64,000 bases of DNA from the NCBI GenBank assembly GCA_900660155.1, contig CABFPE010000031.1:2092749-2156748 (forward strand). The letters run 5' to 3'. Positions 26,301 through 38,300 of the stretch are shown here, piece after piece (within the stretch, counting starts at the first letter, position 1; the number at the start of each line of letters is the position of its first letter). The stretch comes from Hofstenia miamia (Eukaryota > Xenacoelomorpha > Acoela > Hofsteniidae). The position numbers and the translations under genes were made by a program. The notes beneath the pieces were generated by a model. It did not search any database. It saw only the letters and a list, made by a program, of their open reading frames with translations, and was not told where the DNA came from.

Positions 26301-29300
26301 AGAATGTAGGTAAACGGAAACAATAAAAACCACTGGCATAAATGCGATGCTAATTAATCATTTAAAAAAAATTCTGCAATGGTACCAGTGGCGCACACAA
26401 GGAGAACATGGTGCAAAATTGACCTTGACCGGTAAAATTAAAAAATTTTGGGTGAAATTTTAAGAACTACGTCATTAATGCATTTTTAGGATGGATTTTT
26501 TCAAAATTTTCATCGAGTTTTTGGTCACTCATTCGATCACAACTGAGATATCCCTCGTTACAAAATCCGGCGTACGCCTCTGAATGGTACGGTTAAACTG
26601 GAGTTTGGAAAATCAATTCTTGCCTGAACAAATAATAGATATTTGTCGCAACTAAGGGGGTGTTTTTCACCAGTCCAAAATTGTCAAAGTGGGAAATCAA
26701 ATAAATACTTTTGACGAAAATCGTGAAAATCACAATTGTTTTTAAATTTTTTAAATTTTTATAAAGAAATACAACTTAACTATTACCAAATACTGCTACA
26801 TATATTTTACATGTCTTGATTATATTTCTTGTGCTTGTATTTATTTCTTCGTGATTTCTATAATCTGTTGAGAATAAAAGTCGATCAGGTGAAATGACCT
26901 TGCAGTGACATGTTTGCAAGATCAATTTCAATCCCTCGTTTTTAATCGCTAAATTTTAGATTACAAAATGATGTCTGCACCTGCCCATTCGAAGTGTTTC
27001 AATTGTCAACGCGAAAATTCAATGCAATGCAAATTATTGCGGCAACACAAAGGTCTGTAATAAATAACTGAGGTGATTTTTCGGAATAGCTGCGCATTGT
27101 TTTAAGAAGTCTAGTTCAAACTGGATGCCTATTAAATACACAGACATATGGTATTTCTTTTCCAAATTTAAATTAAAGCTAAAAGGCTTAAATGAAATGT
27201 AATCTGCCGAAATTTATCCCTTAATGAAGCCGCAACGAAAACAATATGGTATAAGCGCGGCACGTTCTTTTGCTTTATTCTAGAATGAAAGGACATTATT
27301 CTTGTATACGCAAGCGAAATCTTAATTTAATTAACAAAAATTTTAACGAGGGGCTTTAAAAAACATCTCTTTTTATGCCGAACACTATTCAAAATATCAA
27401 TTAGCTAGGAAAATAGGTCAAAATTACAAACTCAATTTAAAGGATTTCCCGCGAGGCTGAACTAGGAAACCATCAAAACAATTGTAATTGGAATTTTAAC
27501 TTAAATTCTTACTTTGGATACAGCGAATGCGTTCAGCGAAAAGCAGTGTAATGGAAGAGTATGATTGCCAGTTCTGTATTTTAGGTTACCTGATATAGTT
27601 ACTAAACTTAATTTAACCGAATCTTCATTTACAAAAACTTAACAAACGAATTAAAAAAAATAAACTCAACTTCAAATGATGTTGAAAACGATGGGTCATG
27701 CTTAGACGACAAATGGGTCGGGTTCGTCAGTTGATAATATTGACTAAATTTATATGGGATGATTTTGAATTTCAAAAAATGTTATGACCACAAAGAAAAT
27801 TTCAGGAAATCAAATGCCTTGATCGTTACAAACAACAAAAGAATTCTGCACTGGCTATTTTGGTGGGATTACGTCAGTTTTTGATGAAATTTATTTGAGT
27901 TGGGTCAGAAAAATACGAGTAATTAATCTACCTCCGAAAAATACAAAAAACTCATTTTACAACAGAGCTGCAACCATGCCTGGTTTTTGTAAGCACGCCA
28001 CGTTTTTATATGTGCTCACAAGAAAGGGTCGTACAATTCTTAACTTTTCAATCTAGCGCATTTTTCTCTATCAAAAAAATTACAAGGCAAGCATATTGTG
28101 TCTTATAAGCAAAAAAGTGATTATAAAAAAATATATGAACCACAGCGTTGCAATCCAAGAATATCCATGTTGTTCAAATGAAATGGGTTAAGCATCGACC
28201 TTTTATTTTTACATCAAAGGCTGTGTCAAAATCATTCCCCAGAAGAAACCAGAGAAGGGAACGGGCGGCAAATTCGGTACAAGTGCCACACACATATATT
28301 TAATGCTATTTATCACATTGTGGGCTCCTTTTTATGATCCTTCGCTATACCAAAGTTGTTAGAAACTTATTGCAAAAGTTTTAGTAGAATGTAAAATTTC
28401 AACATGCATTTTCACCATGTTGTTTACAAATTATGCAGCATTCACTGCATTTGGATTGACTAGCGTGCACTGTTGCGTAATAGTAGTTTTTTAAAACCCC
28501 TTGCACATTTTTAACCATACCTCGGCTCAAGCTTAAATCAATTGATTGCTTAATAAAATCTTTCTATTCTATATGTAGAAGAATTTTGAAAGATGCCAAT
28601 TTTAAAGTCTATAAATTGTTGTTATCGCCATAATTCATTTATTTTTTGACTCTACACAAAGCTGCCCAGGAATGCAAAAAATTCCAACCTATTATCAATT
28701 TAAAATTAATAAGAACAAAGTGCTTCTCGCAAAATTGTGAGCATCCGAGACTTATTTCTTCAATAAATTTTGGACATGGCACGCACGGCACAAACAAACA
28801 CGATTGCAGCTCTGTTATACAAACAGTATATACTACATGTGATTTTTCAGGGTAAAGTAAAAGGTCATTCGATATGCAAATTTACAATTCTTTTTAATAG
28901 ATATTAACATCAAGGTAGGGATTCTAAAAAAACACAAGTCAATGCAGCCATATTATTAGAAAAGTTACCAATAGAAGGCGGATCAACAATTAAAGGCTGC
29001 AACTGATCACATGGAGGAGGTTCCGCTGTTCCCAAACGTCTCAACGATCCAAACCTTCGAGAATCGAATGTATAATCCTTTTCTATTGGCTCCCCAATCA
29101 GTGACTTATGATTACTCATAGTTTCTTCTCTTCTAAATAAAATATTTATGAAAATTGGCTGAGGTAATTGAAACTACTTACATCTCTTCTTTTTTGTCGT
29201 AGATAGGAGATTGAAATGAGGGTATGTTGATTGATCTGCTGGGTGTTGTTTGATTGGAGGCCTCGTCGCCCTCATTGATGATAGACTCCTGACTAATTAT

Positions 29301-32300
29301 GCGATGTAGTGTGGTGGGTATCTCTTCATTGCTTAGTTGAGAAAGTCGTTTCATTTGCTCTAAACGCTCCAATCGGCCAAACATTTCATCAAGCTCTTGC
29401 GATTCCTTGATGTCGGAAAGTGGACGATTGGGGTGGCGGAGTGGAGACACATCAGAATCGGTTAGTTGACCAAGCAAAGTGAACGTTTGAACACCCTTAT
29501 CCGCTCTTGTACATCGGTCGAACTCATACTAAGCAATATGAACACCATTTTAATGCTGAACAGACTATAACCAACCACGTCATATTTAAAAATCTTAACA
29601 ACAGACAAATTGGCGGTTCACATTTAAATCGAGCCAATTATTTTAATCACATAGTGCGAAGTTTACAGATATCATTTTTACATTGTGTATAAGCGGCAAC
29701 CCATACTTTTAAACAAAATTTTATCTTTACAGGTGAAGCTTATACACGAGGATTATATATATATATATATATATATATATACTAATCGAGAAAAAATTAA
29801 TGCAACACAAGTTGTCTTTGTTTATTCTGTCCAATAATGATTCGCCTAATTTTTGAGGGATGGACTACAACAAATTTGAGCGCTTTGAATAACAATTGAA
29901 AACATGTATGTAACGTCTTATAAATTTAATTATAATTTTTATATTAAAATTGAGAGGAAGTTTTTGTCAACAGAATCTGCGATGTTTAGATGAAAACGGG
30001 TTCAACAGCTTAGATTATTCAGAATAAACACCAAAACTCATTGTGACGTAATGCTGTAAATCAAATTTTAAACATGAAATTGAAAGACAAGTCTGACCAA
30101 TAGAAAAGCGCTGCTAGAAAAATACACATCCGCCCAATAAATTAATATTGAATTGTTTAACTACGCAAGAATGAAAACATTGATAAGGGCAATTGGAGAA
30201 AAAATTCAGTGATATTAACAGGGAATGATTGTAAAAATCTTACGCCTGCATTGGTTTATGTGCAATATAAATAATCCTTAACTAAGTGGGGGATTTTTAC
30301 AAAGCACTAAAACGGTCAAATGCACTCACAGTAAAGCTATTAATATTATATAATAGCAAGACATTATTTGCACTTAAACCTTCAAATTCAATAAATCACA
30401 AGAAATTGCTAATTGCAATATTTTTGTAAAATCGAGTTTCATTATAATTTATGGTGTTCGTAACGTGAAATAGCTACCTGATCGGAGAGTCCGTAGTCTT
30501 CACTAAGGTCTGAGCTGAATCCAGAGGTAATGCTCGAATTAGCGCGACGATTGTGAACAGGGAAGTGGTTGTAATGAGTAGAATTTGACACTACATCAAA
30601 ATTACATGATGTGATCGCACTCGCAGTCTAAAATCATCATTTATCATAAAATGTATGGAACTAATCAGAGGCATGCAGATATATTTGAGACATTTATGTT
30701 TTAAAAACGTGTTGAGCAATTCTAAAGAAAGCAAAATACTCGATGCAAAAAGTGGGTTTCAGCAACAAATATGGTATAAAATTAAGTTTTCAGGAGTCTG
30801 GAAGATATTGTTGGACTCCGGACGGAAGTAATATATGTCTATTATGAAATTCAACAAACTTGTCGAAAATTTCGTTTAATGTTGAATATATTTAGCTGTT
30901 TATAATATTGCTACATAAATTTTACAAATATATTTATAAAAGCTGAGGCAATATTTGTTAGTTTTCTAAACAACAGGTTTCTCTTAATAAAACCACCTTG
31001 ATTTTTGGTGTTTGAGGAGCATCATTCAGGTGTTGATCGAGTTTTTCAGGTATCGATGATTTACGCGATGACGGTGAGAGATTACAAGAGACATTCTCAC
31101 GGCTGGTTGCAGTAGATTTCTAAATGTTGAAGATATCACATCAACCGCATAACTTCAGTAGAAAATTTGTAATTAGTAACTTTCATTATATACTCATTAT
31201 TAAACCAATGTACTATCACAGTTACCATCGGGCTTTAGGCTTAAAACCCTACCCTAATTATCCATAACCCTAATGCACCATCGCGATCCGAAGAGTGTCT
31301 TACCCAAAATGGAATCGGTCCGTAACAAAAAACAACTACAGATCCGATGTCTAACCAAAAATCGGGTCAAGTATGAGAACTCAGTGCCATCGACCACCAA
31401 AACTTGGGGCGGGGACAACTGATTTCCCCTTTGATAAAAGAATATAATTTTGAATTCGTAGAAGCCTTGCCCTGAATCGATCTAATTTACAGTTGAAGGC
31501 CACAAAAATAAATTAAAAATTCTGAGATATTTTGAAAAAATTGGGGCGCTGCGGACCTATGGCGAGACTGTACAGTCTGGTGTGAACCCATTCAAAATAT
31601 ATTCAGAAAAGTTTTGCTTACCAAGTAATATTAACGTCATAGTTAAATTGTAGCATTTATTATTACAGAAATAACGCGAAATTATTAATGTTAGAAACGC
31701 CAACTCAAATCTACACGAATCAAAAAATATCAACAGACTCAAAAACTAACCCGAAATTAGGCGGGTTGAATTTGGGAACTCTGCCTACTAGTTCGGGCAT
31801 ACTGTGAATACTACAAATGGAGAATTTATTTATTCACAATTATAAACGGAAAATGATAAAATGTTATTAAGTCAGCCAAATGAACTCCATTGTTCAAAAT
31901 ATTCGCAGTATAAGCCATTTCAAGATTATTGATAAGCGAAAGGTTGGATATTATTGTTCTTAACGCGGAGTGAAATCAATCAGTGACGATGAATAAATTT
32001 ATGGAGATTTATCTGAGAGAATATTCTTTACAAATTATTAAACCAAGAGGCTACTGCAGCTAAGCATGACTTTTTAATTTAAAATTATAATTCACAATAA
32101 AATATTAATATTTAATAAAGAAAAGCGATTATATATTTATAAATGACCAATTACAATGACGTAATCAAATTGGAGAACAGCCACCTCTGGAAATCGAGTA
32201 AATTATTCCTAAAAACTCGTCTACCGACAAGGCTGCACGACTAGCTACTGTTGCATTGATGTTAAATCCCAAGGATTTAATCTAGGAGATTCTTAAAATA

Positions 32301-35300
32301 ATCTTAGACATTAGTGCTACTAATCGGCATGTGGAAGCTTATACTTTTTTTCTAAGGCTTCTAACATTAAGACGGAATTGAAACTTTATTTGTCAATCAC
32401 ATTTTTCTTGGCAAAAATGTTTCAACAAACTGTCTAAGATTTTGAGATATTAGGTCTTAGTCCTAACGATGAAAATAAATGTGCGTTTGAAGTGTATGAT
32501 AGGCGGTGGAATCTCATGTTGAGTTGCGGTTATTGCATTGTGTAAATATAATTGTTTACAAAAAGGTTGATATATTAAAACATGGAGTCAGCTACAGATG
32601 CACAATTCATCAAGCAAATCAAATTTGTGCACCGATGACGTCAAAGAGCACTTAAGTGAAGAGACTCATCTACCACTCAATTTGATTGCGTTTGATGCTT
32701 ATACCAATTTTTTCCAATTGTTACGACATCTCCATACTGTACAAACTTTATCCAAGTGTGGGCGTCAGAATGAAATTAAGAGGCTGCAAAAATAAAAGTG
32801 AAAATAAATGTGGAGCAGCATGATTCGCCTGAAAGCAATTAGAAGCGAAGAACAAAATCACAAATAATATCTACAACGATGTGAGTGATTGGAATTGATT
32901 ACCCTCGATAGGAAAAGGCAATAAATTATCATGTCAAACCATAACCAAAATTACCATCAACACCATTGATGACATTCGCCAAGCGCAACTGCACTACCGG
33001 CGATCGTCAAATGTTCACATTCGTAAGAAACGAGACCTTTAAGACAGGTAAATACTAAAGATTGCCTATTTGAATCAATAAAAAAGTTTTTAACAAACGG
33101 AAACCAGTTTACTGCACTTTAAATTCGTTATGAAATTTACGGTAATAAAAAATACAGTATTACCAAACATTTAGTACAATTTGTGAGCCAGACACTCACC
33201 ACGTTATTTTTCAAAAAAATACAAAAGTTGGTCTAGTTAAGTTTATGGAAAAGATTGGATATGAACAAATAAATAAAAATAAAAATTTATTTTTTAAGTT
33301 GCTTCCTGTGCTTTATCCTTTGTTGAGTCGCATATGGAGTTTCATTCCTGGCATACTAACTACTACAACCCTGGAAGTCTTACCATCGTTGTTATAATTC
33401 CATAGTTTAAATGACATATTCAACTTGAAATATTCTAGCTTAAGAACGGACCGAATATCACAGCCGTACAAGTACCTGAATAATTGAACCCGTACTTTAT
33501 AATCGGAACATTCCAGGGCTTCAGCAGATTCGTATTGTTAAACTAAAGCTCTCTGTTTAAATTCAAAATAGAGTGTTTGACAGCACATGCTTCATTAATC
33601 TCCGAATTTGTTAGTGGACAGAGTATTTTTGGGAAATTTTGATGGAAAATAGTAGTCGTAGATTATTATCAGGCGCGAAGCCTCAATAAAAGTGATTGAA
33701 ATTAAATGAAAAGTAAAACCTTGCTTTTAGCATCGATTGAAGTAATTTTAGGAGAAATGAAGAACGTAGTTATGAGAATTGTTTTAGTGTAGTGAAGCAT
33801 CACGTTCGATAGTTGTCGACATTTAACTTTTTAATGTAGATTTTAAACAATTTCGCTAGCAGCAGAAACGGATAAACAATTTCTGTTAATAACCTACTTT
33901 AATTGCACATTACATACGAGTTATCTACTCTACTGATTTATCTACGTTCACCCTAGAGCAGCGACTTAACAGTTTATACAAAAGACCAGGTCAATTTTAA
34001 CAATTTTAAATTCGCTACATACAAGCATATTGAGTTGGTAAGCGATACTATATGTGCTACCAAGGCTTAATTAAGATACGGCCAAGTCATCCGCAGCGAG
34101 CGATAAAACTAGGAGGTGACTGAAAAATCAACAGTTAGAATTTACTGTGAAAGGAAACAATCTTAATTTCGTAGTAAGTTTGTTTCTACTCCTTAATACT
34201 AATAAAAAATATACTATGGACCATATCAGAATCTTTTTCAACAAAAATTTTTTTTTACTCCTGTTCTAAACATTACTTCTGCGTAATCGCTAATTTCATT
34301 GAGAACTACGTCGTCTACACATTTGATAAACCTCGCCTTCTATTTCAGTACAATGTTGCGGATGACCTGGCCGTATTTTAAGTAGGCCATGGTGACTCTG
34401 GCTAGAGAGTCATTAAAAAATCGTCATAAATGTTCATTAAATTGAAAAAAAAAAATTTAAACTTGAGAATAATTGATTTTCGATAGAGTGAGTAAAGTTT
34501 AACACACATTGAGAAAGCAGTAAGAAAAGTTGTATTATGATTGGTAATGACTTATTAAAACGTACAATTTATCTTCAATGCGAAATCTACGTTTATTTGA
34601 AATGAGAACGATTGTTGATAAAAGACAAATAGAGACAGAATATAATGGATAAAAAACTTTGAAGCGATAACTGCGAAAGAGCTATAAAACGGAATAACTC
34701 GATTATTAGAAATTAAAATCTACGATATAAAAAGTCATTCGGCGTGGAAAGAGAGTGCGAGTGATCGGTGTATTTTCATAACACTGTCACCAATTGACAA
34801 ACAAACTACAACGCAATTGTAAGCCGCGGAAAGGGACTTCATCCAAAGTGACACAATGGGAACTCTTGCCTCAGCAACTAATATTCAAATAAAACGCCGG
34901 GGAAGTTGAAAGCCAAGCGAGTCCTTGAGTTTTATTATTTCAAAGATACACATGCGGAGCAATAAAAATTAATCAAGGAAAATGCCATCCTCAAATCAAG
35001 CAAAGTTAGTAAGCACTACAAAACAAATTTCAAGGAAATCATGGACTAGAAAACGATTCTATTTCACTAAATATACTTTTAATAGCTTTCACGGTTCAAA
35101 TAACCTCGGTGTATGACACTTTCATCATTTATTGAGATCAATAGTGTTCTTGAATAAAAAGTTTACCAAATTGTAACTGGTTGTAAATAGGAAATTACTT
35201 AAACAAAAAATACAAAAACGAGCTGTTTGTAATTGTTTACCAAGGAATCATGTAATTTTGCGTACAAAATTTTTTTAATAACAGCTGAAAATTCAGTGGA

Positions 35301-38300
35301 GAAAACGTTGAAACGCTTATAGTAAACACAACTCTTGTTATGAGCTAACAAAAGTGTGAAGATTAAGTGAGTCTGCTAATTTAATGCCAACATCCAACCA
35401 ATATGCTAACTTAGTAATAGTAAATTCGGAAACATGACTGAAAGTATACCCATACCCCATGATATATTGAAAAAATCATTTACACTATACACTCATTAAT
35501 TATTTATGCAAATTTATTTTGATTACAGGTATAGTGTCATGTAGTGTGTAATGCATTTCTTACACAATAAACAAAAGAAACTGCGAATATCAAGGCAAGA
35601 TAAACAGCTCATACCCTTCTCAATTATGCTTAATAACAAGTGAAAAAGTGATTTGTAAATTAATTGCTTTTTGTTATTTTTTGTCTTGTAATATACGTTT
35701 TCTCGCTCTCTGTATTACTCACAATAAATTTGATTCAGATGATGACTGCTTGAAATTTGATTTTATTAACCCTTTCACTGTCTATGCCCCATATATGGGT
35801 CACGGTGACAAATTACTCATAAGCCTGTGCTCCATATTTGGGTCACTCGACAATTTAAAAAAAATGAACAAAAGCATGTGAGGTATTTCCTGAAAAATGG
35901 CTTAGTTAGTGAAAGGATTATTAAAGATTCAGATAAGGATTAAAAATGTTCTCCAGCAAGAGTGTGAGTGTAATGCAGAGCCATGAGATATTTGGTTTGC
36001 AAGAATTTTAGAGACAACATTGATTAATATGTTTATATTTTCAAAATCAATCAAATAATAATTTCTTCTTACACTAATTACATATTGTATAAAACAGCAT
36101 CGCAACACTAATTAGAGTAGAAGTCTTAAAATTGTACTGGTTAATTAGTTTTTTCATTCCTATGGTATTGATATTAGTATTATCAAAGAAAAAAAATTAA
36201 ATTTTGATGTTTCGATTAGACTTGTAAGAGATTATGGGATTTTTCTCATTCATAGTAATTTGACAGGCTATATTCTTGATAGGACTATCCGTAGGAATAC
36301 GACAAGTGGACAATGCACTGATACGCAAAGAAATTACGTTCCCAAATGTAGAATTAACAATCACTGAGACACATATTTCTATATCTCTATCAAGTTATTT
36401 CTCAACTTTACGAAAACATCACATTAGAGAGTTTAAGCATAGCTCTTTTATAGATCTACATAGATAAATAAATATCCATTTGATCTACAAAGCAACCACG
36501 TTCATTCATAACAAAGTTCAAATTAATCTATTTTACAAGCTACACCACACTCAAAGTGGCCAAATATTGATAATTTTTTAATGACAATCATAAAGTGGTT
36601 TTTACAAAAGAAAATGTTATTAACTTCTTACTCATGTAATGAATAGACCAGTGAATTTTTGAATGCCCATTAACTATGAAATATTGTCAGCGATAATATG
36701 ATCATCAGTCCCACTACTACAATTAGATTAGTTCTATAACATTTTATCTACTACTTCATTGGTACTGAGGTGAAGATGGGATGAACTTGAAAATCCTTGA
36801 TCTCGACATGGTCATAAGCCTGATTGCGGTAGCTTACAAATTCTCATAAAATAAGATTCTCGAAGCACTGTATCACTACTGAAACCATAAATACACATAA
36901 ATGGAAATAAAACAGCAAATATCTGAAAAGTATTCTATTATGAATAACAAATTTGTAAGCATTTGTGTAGAAATCATATCACAGTATTTGATGCACTAAT
37001 TTTAAGCTCTGCCAAGAATCGGTTACAACATGAGAAATATCGTTCTACCTTTACAAAATGCGCACAAGTGGCTGGATGAGGATCATTCAAATCACTATTC
37101 AATTTCGTTTTAAATGTAACTCCTAGACGAGCATTCATTTGATGCATATATCTGTCTGCGTTTTCCCATTATATAGAACACAAGTGTGAAATGTCAATTC
37201 AATCAAAAATGATATTTTAAGTACATATATGTTCAATAAGTTTACTTTACAGGTACACTACATTTACGGTCGATAATTAGTGACTATAGCATTAACAGTA
37301 TTGAATTGTGTATTACATCTCCCACAAAACCAATTGAAAGTGTATTTTTAGATAATCCCATTCATTATTCAACAAATTGAAACTTGAAAACCCACCGCCC
37401 AAAATGTTCGAATAATCGAGAGAATACTGTTGTATAGTTTGTAGTTTGGATAAAGCCGAAAAATAACTGAAACTCTGAGAAAAACGAAATCAAATAATAA
37501 ATGGTTATTAGTGAAATTGTCAATCAATTACTCGATAGAAAGAGTATGTAAACAGATATACCCATCCATCATTAAGATTTAAAATTAAAACCAATTGCAT
37601 GTAAAACGAACCAGTTTTTCATTTGCAGTGATGATCGCCTGTGCTACAGTTCGCAACGATGCTAAGCTGACAGCTTGTGATGAGGGGAGTTTAGTTGTGA
37701 AATCCGGTGGAGAGTACAGTGATACGTGGCAATTCCAACCTGTTTCCAAACCAAGCTTTTCTAAAATAATTTAGGCATTTATAAGCATTCAGCAAAATCT
37801 CATTTGCGAAATACATTGTTGTTACCAAATATTGATGGAATATATTTAAAATTAAAATTACCTGCAAACACCCTGCTTCGCAATTCATTTTCATAAGAAA
37901 AATGAACGAAACGGACACACGTATTCTGAAACTTTTCTATCATGTCTTGTACGTGTGGAATTGCGGGATATTGCATTACTACCATTCCCAGAAAAATCTG
38001 ACCTGATTGAGCTCTAAAATATGCATTTCACTTGAGGAAATTATAACAATTGAATATTTTTACAAATTCCTTAAGTAGTTGATTAAAAGATGTTCATACC
38101 AGGGTTTACGAGAGGTCGATAAAGTTGGTCTCGAGTCTCGTCTGTCAAAAAAGTCACGTGTCTCGGTCTCAGCCGAGACCAAGCTTAAGGTCTCGTTTAT
38201 TCGGCTAATGACGTAAGAATTCGAATAATTGCAATGAAATAATCCTCGTTTTGAGCCAATGGTTTTGAAGAAAGATTTTTTAATGCAAAAAAGTCAATTG

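Larger units (their letters stand above)
23205..28968 (-). other. TMEM94 intron between exons 11 and 12
   Basis: 5764-nt intron with two hAT-like MITEs (24056-24293 and 26386-26582). The rest shows nothing recognisable. Confidence 0.7.
31120..37647 (-). other. TMEM94 intron between exons 7 and 8
   Basis: About 6.5 kb; its upstream edge depends on the uncertain end of exon 7. It contains two TTAA-flanked elements (34075-34377, 35770-35920). A plus-strand open stretch at 32598-32795 is not recognised as any protein family. Confidence 0.65.

Noticed and set aside
31230-31290. CCCTAA-like words (ccctaccctaattatccataaccctaa) as telomeric repeat
   Set aside because: Only scattered imperfect words, no tandem array.
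32598-32795. Plus-strand open frame of 65 codons
   Set aside because: No recognisable domain, no terminal repeats or splice context; length is not unusual by chance.
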